Shown one piece after another: positions 1-7,551 of a stretch of 40,106 nucleotides of DNA (its first letter is position 1; each line of letters begins with the position of its first letter). Position numbers and translations under genes: made by a program. The stretch comes from Dermatophilaceae bacterium (GTDB lineage Bacteria; Actinomycetota; Actinomycetes; Actinomycetales; Dermatophilaceae): assembly GCA_014377705.1 (NCBI GenBank), contig JACMPC010000108.1, forward strand, positions 1 to 40,106, written 5' to 3'. The notes beneath the pieces are model-generated. The model ran no database searches. It was not told the DNA's origin and was given only the letters and a program-made list of their open reading frames with translations.

Positions 1-157
1 GATCGCGGACCCGAACACGGACATAGCGTCCGCCTACCGGGTCAACGGGATCCCGGCACACTTCTTCATCGACAAGTCCGGCACCCTCCGTTCGGTGGCA
101 ACCGGTGGCCTCAGCCCCGAGAAGATGGACTCGGCCCTCAAGGAGATCAGCCGATGA
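1..157 (+). CDS. TlpA/ResA-like thiol-disulfide oxidoreductase, C-terminus only
   Basis: The window opens inside this gene; the reading frame begins at base 2 and ends with TGA at 155-157. The visible 51 residues carry the end of a thioredoxin fold of the TlpA/ResA/CcmG type: a Y-x-V-x-G-I-P segment with the cis-proline, then F-F-I-D and a G-x-L turn, and a last helix. The CxxC active site lies upstream of the window. Proteins of this family reduce disulfides outside the membrane, typically the CxxCH cysteines of apocytochrome c before heme attachment. The stop overlaps the start of the decaheme cytochrome gene (ATGA), so the two are translationally coupled, which supports a cytochrome maturation role. 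Seen: fold motifs and coupling. Inferred: its role for the neighbouring cytochrome. Confidence 0.8.
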   Translation, partial: IADPNTDIASAYRVNGIPAHFFIDKSGTLRSVATGGLSPEKMDSALKEISR

Positions 158-1869
158 CCGACCCTGCGGAGCCAGAGAACCCGGTCGAAGTACCTGAGGC
201 TCCACAGGCCGGCCGCGGGGACGCTGACAAGCGGCACTTCCGACGCATCCGGGCCCTGTTCGCCCCTTTGTGCCGGGTTCTCAACAAGGTCCCCCACCCG
301 CCGCTTCGGAGCAAGCGCGGGCTCTTCCTGCTCTTCCTGCTCGTCGCGGGTTTCGGCTCGATTGTCACGTTCGGGGGCGTCACGGCCGTCGAGTACACCG
401 AGACCGCCAGCTTCTGCGGCCGGTGCCACACGATGGACCCTGAGCTCAAGGCCTACGCGATGTCGCCGCACAAGGAGGTCACCTGCGCGGAGTGCCACGT
501 GGAGCCCGGCGCGGCCGGCTGGATCAAGGCGAAGGCAAACGGCACCAAGCAGCTCATCGGCGTGATGACGGGCGTGTTCCCGACGCCCATTCCGCCCCCG
601 GATCATGCCGACCTCCCCTCCGTGAAGGACACCTGCCTGAAGTGCCACTCGCTGGAGGCGCTCACCAAGGGCGGGGGACCGATCAGGCTGGTCCTGCGGC
701 CCAGGTACCAGCTGAACGAGGCCAACACGCGGGAGACGATCGCGGTGATGCTCCGCCCCGGCGGCCTCGGTGAGGCCAGTGGGGTCCAGGGCGTCCACTG
801 GCACGTCGCGCAAAAAGTCACCTACACCAGCGGCGATATCCGCTCGCGGAAGATCGACCTCGTGGAGATCAAGAAAGGGGACGGTACGACAAAGCAGTAC
901 CTCGCCGGTTCACAGATCTCCGTGTCGTCGGACGTCAGGCCCGACATCGAGCGGCTCAAGTCAAGCCAGACAAACCGGTTGATGGACTGCGTCGACTGCC
1001 ACAACCGCATCGGACACGGGATACCCAGTACGGACCGTGTCCTCGACGAGGCTATCTCCACCGGGAAGATCAGCAGTGCCTTGCCGTTCATCAAGCGCGA
1101 CGGCGTCGCTCTGCTGAATGGCAGCTACCCGTCAATGGACGCTGCTGACCAGGCTTTCGACGGCCTCCGGACCACCCAGGAGAGTCGCTACCCGCTGGTC
1201 TTCAAGGCCAACGAGGCCAAGGTCACCCAGGCGATCGATGAGCTCAAGACCCAGTACCGGCTCATTGCCACCCCCGCAATGAAGGTCCAGGCAAAGACCT
1301 ACCCGGACAACCTGGGCCACCAGACCTCTCTGGGCTGCTTCCGCTGCCACGACGGTGCCCACTTCCTCGTGGACAAGGGGAAGCTCACGAACACGACGAT
1401 CCCGTCCGAGTGTTCCACCTGCCACACCTTCCCTCAGGTCAACTCGAGCGCCTCCAGGTTTCCCCTGACCAACAAGCCCGCCGGCGCAACCGGGATGGCC
1501 TCTGAGCTCGCCAACATCCCTATGGGAGTCAAGCCCGCCAACCACACGGACAAGCTCTGGGTCTTCAGCCACAAGAGGACCGCCCTGAGTGTCGAACCGA
1601 CCGGGACGTCCTGCGCCGCCTGTCATACACCCACCTACTGCCAAAACTGCCACAAGAGCGGTGCGATCAAGATCGATCATGAAGCGATGCTCTACAAGCA
1701 TGCCGGATCCGCCAGGGCAGCCGGTGGTACGCAAGCATGCGCGTACTGCCACCAGGCGGCGACCTGCGCCTCCTGCCACAAGAACCCCATCCTGTCGCCG
1801 AACGCGCCGAACGCGCCGAACGCGCCGAACGCGCCGCCGGTGGCTATCAAGGCGAGGCAGACACCATGA
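154..1869 (+). CDS. Membrane-anchored decaheme c-type cytochrome, NapC/NirT-like N-terminus
   Basis: 571 residues with ten CxxCH heme-binding motifs, with first cysteines near residues 88, 111, 161, 279, 395, 420, 487, 496, 529 and 538. A basic cytoplasmic stretch (about 28-52) is followed by one membrane helix (about 53-75) and then the first two hemes, with spacing like NapC/NirT/NrfH quinol oxidases. Most of the protein should therefore lie outside the membrane and take electrons from the quinol pool. Hemes 7-10 are packed within about 55 residues at the C-terminus, followed by a short Asn-Ala-Pro repeat tail. The long central part with few hemes resembles no family I can name. The start overlaps the thioredoxin gene stop (ATGA) and the stop overlaps the next start (ATGA). 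The terminal acceptor is unknown; nitrite, metal or another cytochrome are all possible. Confidence 0.92.
   Translation: MTDPAEPENPVEVPEAPQAGRGDADKRHFRRIRALFAPLCRVLNKVPHPPLRSKRGLFLLFLLVAGFGSIVTFGGVTAVEYTETASFCGRCHTMDPELKAYAMSPHKEVTCAECHVEPGAAGWIKAKANGTKQLIGVMTGVFPTPIPPPDHADLPSVKDTCLKCHSLEALTKGGGPIRLVLRPRYQLNEANTRETIAVMLRPGGLGEASGVQGVHWHVAQKVTYTSGDIRSRKIDLVEIKKGDGTTKQYLAGSQISVSSDVRPDIERLKSSQTNRLMDCVDCHNRIGHGIPSTDRVLDEAISTGKISSALPFIKRDGVALLNGSYPSMDAADQAFDGLRTTQESRYPLVFKANEAKVTQAIDELKTQYRLIATPAMKVQAKTYPDNLGHQTSLGCFRCHDGAHFLVDKGKLTNTTIPSECSTCHTFPQVNSSASRFPLTNKPAGATGMASELANIPMGVKPANHTDKLWVFSHKRTALSVEPTGTSCAACHTPTYCQNCHKSGAIKIDHEAMLYKHAGSARAAGGTQACAYCHQAATCASCHKNPILSPNAPNAPNAPNAPPVAIKARQTP
1801..1836 (+). 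repeat. 9-bp tandem repeat, four copies, inside the decaheme gene
   Basis: Four exact copies of AACGCGCCG in frame encode the NAP repeat at the C-terminus of the decaheme cytochrome, just before its last residues. A Pro/Ala tail of this kind can act as a flexible linker. Copy number may vary by slippage. Confidence 0.95.
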
Positions 1870-2543
1870 CAACGACCCGCGCCCAGGATGGTGAAGCCAT
1901 CGAGGTGTGGCTGACCGTCCATGAGGCGTGCACGCTGATCGGCGTCTCCCCTGCCACACTGCGTCGCTGGAGTGCTGCCGGTGACGTTCAGGCGTTCACG
2001 ACCCCCGGCGGGCACCGCAGGTTCGCCCGCTCGATGATCCTGGGTCTGCTGCCCACCACCCGCAGGCAGCGGCCCACCCTGGAGCGCCTTGGCGAGACCC
2101 CCGAACACATGACCAGCGTCTACCGTCGCCACCTGGCGGAAGCCTGTCACGGCGTCAGCTGGCTCGCCGGGCTCAGCGAGGACGAGAAGGAACCGCTGCG
2201 CAACCACGGCCGTCGGATCGCCGGATCGCTCCTGGAGTTCATCGACGCGGAGACGCCAGAGGAGCGACGCCCGGCCATGCGGAAGGCCGCAGAAGCAGCC
2301 GCCGAGTACGGCCGGATCGCCGCCCGTGGATCCGGCCAGATCGGCGAGACGGTCGAGACGTTCCTGCGTTTCCGCCTGCTCTTCCTGGGCGAGCTCGCCC
2401 AGGTCGCCCGACGCCGCGGGCTCGACACGGTCGAGGCCACCAACCTGCTGGTGACAGCAACCCGGGCCATCGACCAGCTGCTGGTCGCGCTGATGAATGG
2501 TCACCAGAGCGAGCTAGCTGAGAGTGCACCTACAAAGGGGTAG
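1866..2543 (+). CDS. MerR/excisionase-type HTH regulator with helical C-terminal domain
   Basis: 225 residues. Residues about 14-55 form a winged-helix DNA-binding domain of the MerR/excisionase type (LTVHEACTLIGVSPATLRRW, then a P-G-G-H-R-R-F wing). The rest, about 75-215, is helical and Glu/Arg rich, resembling the RsbRD-like N-terminal helical domain seen in PucR and RsbR proteins; I cannot identify a ligand or partner. ATG at 1866 overlaps the cytochrome stop, so it is co-translated with it. A regulator inside the operon suggests autoregulation of the heme/cytochrome cluster, but no operator is visible here because the promoter lies upstream of the window. A longer reading frame continues upstream inside the cytochrome gene and is not used. 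Confidence 0.8.
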   Translation: MTTTRAQDGEAIEVWLTVHEACTLIGVSPATLRRWSAAGDVQAFTTPGGHRRFARSMILGLLPTTRRQRPTLERLGETPEHMTSVYRRHLAEACHGVSWLAGLSEDEKEPLRNHGRRIAGSLLEFIDAETPEERRPAMRKAAEAAAEYGRIAARGSGQIGETVETFLRFRLLFLGELAQVARRRGLDTVEATNLLVTATRAIDQLLVALMNGHQSELAESAPTKG

Positions 2544-2546
2544 TGC

Positions 2547-3791
2547 GTGATCACCATGTCCTCAACCGCCAGTGTGCCGTCGTCCTCCACCTCGGCTTCG
2601 GCGGCGTGCTCAACAGTTCATCCGCTGCTGCATGCCTCGACCATGGCACCGACAGCCACCCTGGTGGCCCTCGTCGCTCACGCGCGGGGTGTGCCCAGCG
2701 CAGCCCGCGCGGTGTTCGCCGCCCAGTGCGAGGCCCTGGCTGCCCATGACTCGATCATCGTCGTGCGTACGTGCCACCGGGTTGAGCTGTACGTCGCGCT
2801 GGGCGGGTTCAGGGACGGAGAGCTCCCCGAGCTGCCTGCCGGGGGTCTGCGGCTGGAGGACGCCGCTGCCGCAAGCCACCTGATCAACGTCGCCTGCGGG
2901 CTTCAGAGCGCGGTCCTGGGCGAGGACCAGGTCCTTCACCAGGTTCGCGAGACCCTTGCCCTCCGTCACGAGAGTCGGCCCCTTGACCCGGTTCTGGACC
3001 GTCTGTTCCAGGTCGCCCTCAACGCCGGACGCCGCGCCCACGGATGGTTCGCCGGTTCACGTCGGTCGTTGGGCGATGTCGCGCTGGATGAGATCGAACG
3101 CGCGGCCGGGACTCTTGTCGACCAGCCGATCCTGATCGTCGGTGCCGGCAGCATGAGCCGGCTCACGGCACAGGCAGCGGCCCGCCGCGGGGCCCGGGTG
3201 ACCATTACCAACAGGACCGCCCAGCGGGCCATGGACCTGGCCGGCAACCTCGGCGGCACAGCGGTCGTGGGCACCTCGGACGGCACCCTCGGGCCGTTCG
3301 CCGGCGCGGTCGTGGCGGTGTCCGCCAGCTGGTCGGTTCACCCGTCGGACGCCGCGCGTCTGGTCGAGCGCGGCACGACCGTCGTTGACCTGTCATCGCC
3401 ACCAGCCCTGTCGGTGGATTTGCAGACTGAGCTGGGGAACCGCTTCATATCCATAGACGACCTGGCCTGGGGGCCACAGGTAGAGCTTCCCGTGCAGGGC
3501 CGGCTCGAGAGACTTGTCTCCGAGTCCGGCGGGGAATACTGCCGGTGGCTGCGGGCCCGGCACTTCCCGCCGGCCATTCAGGCGATGACAGAGGCAGCCG
3601 AGGCACGCCGGCTCAGTGAGCTGGCGTGGCTGGCGCATCGAATCCCCAACCTCTCCGACCACGATCGTGCCATGATCGAGCAGATGAGCCACAGACTGGT
3701 TGCCGGGATCCTGCACGCGCCTAAATCCGCCCTGCGCCTTGACGAGAGCGGCACCCTCAGCCGCGCGGCCTGGGAGCTCTTCAAGCTGTGA
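2547..3791 (+). CDS. hemA: Glutamyl-tRNA reductase (heme biosynthesis)
   Basis: Reduces glutamyl-tRNA to glutamate-1-semialdehyde, the first step of C5 heme and siroheme synthesis. 414 residues. The catalytic cysteine sits in RTCHRVELY (Cys76 here), where the family usually has TCNRVE. The GLQSAVLGEDQ motif of the catalytic domain, an NADPH-binding G-A-G-S-M domain near 198 and the C-terminal helical dimerisation domain (about 330-405) all follow. GTG at 2547 was chosen because AAAGGGG lies 6 bases upstream; this gives an N-terminus about 30 residues longer than usual, Ser/Ala-rich with no homology signal, so ATG at 2643 is an alternative. It lies 3 bases after the regulator and overlaps the next gene (GTGA). 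Its position suggests a dedicated heme supply for the decaheme cytochrome; whether it is the only hemA cannot be seen. Confidence 0.9.
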   Translation: MITMSSTASVPSSSTSASAACSTVHPLLHASTMAPTATLVALVAHARGVPSAARAVFAAQCEALAAHDSIIVVRTCHRVELYVALGGFRDGELPELPAGGLRLEDAAAASHLINVACGLQSAVLGEDQVLHQVRETLALRHESRPLDPVLDRLFQVALNAGRRAHGWFAGSRRSLGDVALDEIERAAGTLVDQPILIVGAGSMSRLTAQAAARRGARVTITNRTAQRAMDLAGNLGGTAVVGTSDGTLGPFAGAVVAVSASWSVHPSDAARLVERGTTVVDLSSPPALSVDLQTELGNRFISIDDLAWGPQVELPVQGRLERLVSESGGEYCRWLRARHFPPAIQAMTEAAEARRLSELAWLAHRIPNLSDHDRAMIEQMSHRLVAGILHAPKSALRLDESGTLSRAAWELFKL

Positions 3792-5170
3792 CCGTCGCCA
3801 GCCGTCCTGCCAAGGAGCTCATCACCGTCTCGGTGGCGGGAATGACCTGCAGCGCCTGCGAACGACGCATCGCCAAGACCCTGACCGCCTTGCCAGGGGT
3901 CGTCTCCGCAACGGCATCCACCCGCAAGGGCACGGCCAGCCTCATCGTGACCAGCCAGGCCAGCCGCGCGTCGATCGACTGGGCGATCACCGCCCTCGGC
4001 TACGGACTCGGGCGTTCGCCGTGGCTCAACCGCGACCCGCTGGTATGGCGCAGCGCCGGCATGGCTGCGGTCTTCGTCGCCATACTCGTCTGGCTCGTCG
4101 GAATCGGCGACCTCACCGGGCGGATCGGTGACCTCAGCACTGGCGGCCTGCTGCTCGTCCTGGCTCTGGGTCTGGCCGCCGGGGTGTCCACCTGCATGGC
4201 AATGGTCGGTGGCATCGTCCTGGCCGTCTCGGCCAGCGCCGCCCGGCGCTCCTCCGCCAGGGGCAAGGAGACCGAGACCACGGTGAGGCGGACGAACCTC
4301 GCCTTCCAGGCTGGTCGCATCGGCGGGTTCGGCCTGCTCGGCGTCGCCCTGGGTGCCCTCGGCGGGAGGGCTGCGATGCCGCAGGCGGTCGTGGTGACCC
4401 TGATGGTCGTGGTCGCGGTGGCCATGCTGCTGGTGGGGATTCGGCTCACCGAGCTGTCGCCGCGAGTGGCTGGGTGGTCACCGACCATTCCCGCTGCCGT
4501 GGGCGATCGGCTGGGGCTCACCGGTGACGACCCCGCCCGACGGACCGCCAGCGCCGTGATCGTCGGGGCCGCGACCTTCTTCCTGCCCTGCGGTTTCACC
4601 CAGGCCGTGCAGCTCTATGCCTTCTCCACCGGATCACCCAAGGCCGCCGGGGCCATCATGGCCACCTTTGCGATCGGCACCGCGCCCGCCCTTCTGGCCA
4701 TCGCGGGAGCACCGACCCTGTTCACGGGCACCAGCAGAAGTGCCATGCTGCGGGCCCTGGGCGTCGTCGTCATCGGCTTCGCGGTCATCAACGCCACCTC
4801 GGCGATGCGCCTGGCAGGGCTGGAACTCAGCGTCGGTGCCTCCGCGCCGCAGGCCGTCAGCACCAACGTCACCGTCACCCCGGCCGACCAGACGATCAAC
4901 ACCGAACAGGACGGCGACGGCTACAACCCCGGCGAGGCCGTGATCTACGCCGGCCGGCCTACTCACTGGGTCCTGACCTCCACCGCGCCGTTCTCCTGCG
5001 CGGCCAGCCTGAGCTCCCAGGACCTGGGGTTCCAGCAGGTGCTCAACCCCGGCCTCAACGTGGTCGAGCTGCCTAAGCTGACGCCAGGCACCTACGACTA
5101 CAGCTGCAGCATGGGCATGTACAGCGGTCGCATCGTGGTCATCGCGCCTCCGCCTGCGGCAACAAGCTGA
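3788..5170 (+). CDS. HMA domain + SafE/UreH-like membrane domain + cupredoxin-like domain fusion
   Basis: 460 residues in three parts. Residues about 10-70 are a heavy-metal-associated domain with GMTCSAC (Cys21, Cys24). Residues about 90-345 form a six-helix membrane domain of the DsbD_2/UreH/SafE type, with the family's paired motifs G-V-S-T-C-M-A-M-V-G-G and F-F-L-P-C-G-F-T-Q. Residues about 365-455 look like a cupredoxin-type beta domain outside the membrane with two cysteine motifs (FSCAAS and YSCSMGMYSG). Such fusions in Gram-positive bacteria are usually called sulfite exporter TauE/SafE family proteins, but the domains point to copper or thiol-electron transfer across the membrane. 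GTG 3788 overlaps the hemA stop, so it is coupled to the heme operon; a role in supplying reductant or copper for cytochrome assembly is inferred. Confidence 0.82.
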   Translation: MTVASRPAKELITVSVAGMTCSACERRIAKTLTALPGVVSATASTRKGTASLIVTSQASRASIDWAITALGYGLGRSPWLNRDPLVWRSAGMAAVFVAILVWLVGIGDLTGRIGDLSTGGLLLVLALGLAAGVSTCMAMVGGIVLAVSASAARRSSARGKETETTVRRTNLAFQAGRIGGFGLLGVALGALGGRAAMPQAVVVTLMVVVAVAMLLVGIRLTELSPRVAGWSPTIPAAVGDRLGLTGDDPARRTASAVIVGAATFFLPCGFTQAVQLYAFSTGSPKAAGAIMATFAIGTAPALLAIAGAPTLFTGTSRSAMLRALGVVVIGFAVINATSAMRLAGLELSVGASAPQAVSTNVTVTPADQTINTEQDGDGYNPGEAVIYAGRPTHWVLTSTAPFSCAASLSSQDLGFQQVLNPGLNVVELPKLTPGTYDYSCSMGMYSGRIVVIAPPPAATS

Positions 5171-5213
5171 ACAAGGCGCCGGCCTGCCGAGCCTCAGGCG
5201 AGAGTCGTCGTCC

Positions 5214-5242
5214 TTGACAGGTGCGGTCTATTACCTGAATAG
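5214..5242 (+). promoter_or_regulatory. Sigma-70-type promoter of the riboswitch/TerC transcript
   Basis: A consensus -35 box TTGACA at 5214-5219 is followed after 17 bases by GAATAG (5237-5242) as a modest -10. The predicted transcript would start a few bases before the P1 stem of the riboswitch at 5251, which supports the assignment. Confidence 0.6.
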
Positions 5243-5250
5243 TAGTTCTT

Positions 5251-5353
5251 GCGTGAGGGGAGTATCCCCTAGCAGTCCATCGTCACTACGGCCGAGCCGA
5301 TGCCCGGCCCGGTGGGCTGGCCGCCCGGGCAGGGCGGTGGGAGAGACCTCCGC
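5251..5353 (+). promoter_or_regulatory. yybP-ykoY-family (Mn2+) riboswitch aptamer
   Basis: The conserved signature is present: GGGGAGTA at 5257-5264 at the 5' side, CGTCA at 5281-5285, a GC-rich central helix (about 5291-5335) and GAGACCT at 5343-5349 on the 3' side. P1 forms between GCG(T)GAGG at 5251-5258 and CCTCCGC at 5347-5353, seven pairs with one bulged T. This RNA class binds Mn2+ and often sits upstream of TerC/Alx-type Mn exporters, which is exactly the next gene. Confidence 0.9.
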
Positions 5354-5375
5354 AGACTCCACTGTCTGACGGAGG
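5347..5375 (+). promoter_or_regulatory. Expression platform: RBS-sequestering hairpin, mutually exclusive with P1
   Basis: CCTCCGCAGAC (5347-5357) pairs with GTCTG-A-CGGAGG (5364-5375) around a 6-base loop, giving 11 pairs with one bulged A. The GGAGG ribosome binding site of the TerC gene (5371-5375) is locked in this stem. The same bases 5347-5353 form the 3' strand of riboswitch P1, so ligand-stabilised P1 frees the RBS. This reads as a translational ON switch for Mn2+. No T-run follows, arguing against transcription termination. Confidence 0.85.
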
Positions 5376-5380
5376 CAACC

Positions 5381-6307
5381 ATGGACGTACCCTTCTGGCT
5401 CTGGGCTGCGGTGCTTGGCCTGATTCTGTTTATGTTGGCAGTCGATCTGATCGCTCACCGCCGTGCCCACGTCGTCGGCGTCCGGGAGGCGGCGGTGTGG
5501 ACCGCGGTCTGGGTGTCACTCGGCCTGGCCTTCGGCGGCGTGGTGTGGTGGATGTACGGCCCCACGGCGGGCGGGGAGTACTTCGCCGGATACCTGATCG
5601 AGAAGAGCCTGGCGGTGGACAACGTCTTCGTCTTCGCGCTGATCTTCGGATACTTCGCCGTCCCGCGGATGTACCAGCACCGCGTGCTGTTCTACGGGGT
5701 GCTGGGCGCGCTGGTCTTCCGCGCGATCTTCATCGCCGGCGGGGCGGCCCTGATCGACCGGTTCCACTGGGTCCTGTACGTGTTCGGCGCCATCTTGCTC
5801 TACAGCGGGTGGCGCATGCTGCGGCACCGCAACCACGAGATGGACCTGTCCGCCAACCCGGTCCTGCGGCTGGCCCGGCGCCTCATCCCGACCACCGAGG
5901 AGTATGACGGACAGAAGTTCTGGGTCCGCCGCGCCGGCCGGTGGGTGGCCACCCCCCTGTTCATGGTGCTCGTCCTGGTGGAGACCTCCGACATCATCTT
6001 CGCGGTGGACTCCATCCCCGCGATCTTCGCCATCACCCAGGAACCGTTCCTGGTCTTCACCAGCAATGCGTTCGCCATCCTCGGACTGCGCGCCATGTAC
6101 TTCCTGCTCGCCGACCTGATGCACCGCTTCGTCTACCTCAAGGCCGGCCTGGCCGCCATCCTCATCCTGGTCGGCGTCAAGATGCTGCTCATCGACATCT
6201 GGAAGGTCCCGATCGCCGTCTCCCTGGCGGCCATCGCGGCCTGCCTGATCGTCGCGGTCACCGCAAGCCTTCACGCCACCCGCCCGACCAGGACCGGCAG
6301 CCGATGA
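5381..6307 (+). CDS. TerC/Alx family membrane protein, probable Mn2+ exporter
   Basis: 308 residues, about nine membrane helices. Family motifs: EKSLAVDNVFVF near residue 70, ALVFRAIFIAGG near 107, and ETSDIIFAVDSIPAIFAIT near 200 followed by TSNAFAILGLRAMYF. The acidic residues in these helices are the likely metal ligands. Homologues (Alx, MeeF/MeeY) export Mn2+ and help load secreted enzymes with it; others were first linked to tellurite resistance. ATG 5381 has GGAGG five bases upstream. Control by the Mn2+ riboswitch supports the export role. An ATG at 6304 overlaps the stop (ATGA) and opens a 76-codon frame running to 6531, but it collides with the opposite heliorhodopsin gene. Bases 6308-6469 hold no convincing gene. 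Confidence 0.92.
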   Translation: MDVPFWLWAAVLGLILFMLAVDLIAHRRAHVVGVREAAVWTAVWVSLGLAFGGVVWWMYGPTAGGEYFAGYLIEKSLAVDNVFVFALIFGYFAVPRMYQHRVLFYGVLGALVFRAIFIAGGAALIDRFHWVLYVFGAILLYSGWRMLRHRNHEMDLSANPVLRLARRLIPTTEEYDGQKFWVRRAGRWVATPLFMVLVLVETSDIIFAVDSIPAIFAITQEPFLVFTSNAFAILGLRAMYFLLADLMHRFVYLKAGLAAILILVGVKMLLIDIWKVPIAVSLAAIAACLIVAVTASLHATRPTRTGSR

Positions 6308-6469
6308 ACCGCCCCACCCCGGCGGCTCACGAGGGCGCCGCCCCGCCTGGAGAAGTACCTGATCTCCCGACAGCACAGTGCGCTGGCCCTGTTCCGCGAA
6401 ACCCTGCGATGGCGGCAGCGTCGGTGGCCCCGACGACGAGTCGTGGGCTGCGATCGCAGCCAGCCTGGC

Positions 6470-7261
6470 TCAGGGCGCCAATGACCCGCCGAAGATCTGC
6501 CAGGCGAGCAGCGACTTCGCCACGAGGCTGAGCACCAGGTAGGTCTTCTCGCCGTAGGCGTAGTCGGTCCACTTGCCGATCCCGCGGTACTGGAGCCATT
6601 GGTTGAGCCCGAAGCTGAAGAAGAGAATGACCTGGGTGACGACGATCCCGTAGACGAAGCCGGGGACAGTCTTGGATCCGATGATGTTGAACGCGATTGA
6701 GACCCACGGGGCGAGACCGACGATCGTACCGAACCAGAAGGGAAGCATCGTGGTCGTCGTGCGCCCCGGCGGGTTCATCAGCTCCTGGACCCAGCCGAGG
6801 AGGATCATCGCGACGTTGGCGCCGATGATCGCGATGACGGCGTTGATGCTCGTGATACCTGAGTAGAAGCTGATGAGGATGATCATCAGGGTGGCGCTCA
6901 CCGAGTACTCGACCCAACGGAACCGGTTGATCCCTCGTCTCAGGTCACGCTCGTACGTGCCGCGGTACACGGTGGCGGTCAGCAGATGATCGAGCGCTGC
7001 CAGTGCGAGGAATAGAGCGACGGCCCCCCCGACAGGCACGTCGAAGAGTGCGTCCGGGGCCGGGACGGCGGTCCCCGGCGGTCCCTCGGGGAAAGATGAG
7101 GTGACGGTGATCGCAAAGCTGCCCGCCAGCACGAGGATCACCACCGCCTGGACAAGGTGCAACAACGTCAAACCAAGATTCCATGACCGCAGACTGGCAA
7201 GGCGCTGGTCGGTGACGCCGGTGGCCACCGGCGTCACCGGCAAGGTGTCTTTCCTGTTCAT
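6470..7261 (-). CDS. Heliorhodopsin (retinal-binding light-sensing membrane protein)
   Basis: 263 residues, seven helices. The retinal Schiff-base lysine is Lys249 in helix 7 (SLVAKSLLAWQ), the counterion is Glu118 in WVEYSVSAT, and two conserved histidines sit at His35 and His92, matching the H23/H80/E107/K241 set known from heliorhodopsin 48C12. Other family marks are PFWFG and the FGLNQWLQY-x-x-x-G-x-W-x-D-Y stretch. Heliorhodopsins insert with the N-terminus inside, opposite to type 1 rhodopsins, have slow photocycles and do not pump ions strongly; their role is still debated. ATG 7261 has GGGGAG just upstream; the frame stays open further upstream, but that part overlaps the arsM relic and looks non-coding. 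Bases 7262-7551 hold no gene; TTAGAC...GTCTTAG around 7467-7486 may belong to its promoter. No retinal synthesis gene is in the window. Confidence 0.95.
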   Translation of the reverse strand: MNRKDTLPVTPVATGVTDQRLASLRSWNLGLTLLHLVQAVVILVLAGSFAITVTSSFPEGPPGTAVPAPDALFDVPVGGAVALFLALAALDHLLTATVYRGTYERDLRRGINRFRWVEYSVSATLMIILISFYSGITSINAVIAIIGANVAMILLGWVQELMNPPGRTTTTMLPFWFGTIVGLAPWVSIAFNIIGSKTVPGFVYGIVVTQVILFFSFGLNQWLQYRGIGKWTDYAYGEKTYLVLSLVAKSLLAWQIFGGSLAP

Positions 7262-7551
7262 TGCTCTCCCCTCGATGCCGCCGCTCGGCGGCAGATGACG
7301 CGGGCACTTACGGGAGCCAAGCGGCCAGCTGTTGTTGGCACCCTCACCTGGCAGGTTGACTTTCTGGCGGCCATGCACAACGCGCAGACGCCAACTCCCG
7401 TCCGATCCGCCGGACGGCATCGCCCCCTGATGCTCACGTTTGGCAATGCTCATGGCCATCTCTTCTAAGACCAAACAGTCTAATGTCTGTCGAGGGTCTG
7501 TCCATTCCTCAGGCACCTCGGGTTCAAGCGATGATCCCGGGCGGTGTCCGA

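Noticed and set aside
5516-6376. 286-codon open frame on the minus strand inside the TerC gene
   Set aside because: Composition is the typical Gly/Asp/Glu/Gln shadow of a high-GC gene; TerC motifs prove the plus strand.
6304-6531. Small gene coupled to TerC by ATGA
   Set aside because: 76 codons without similarity or ribosome site other than the overlap, and its end is antisense to the heliorhodopsin gene.
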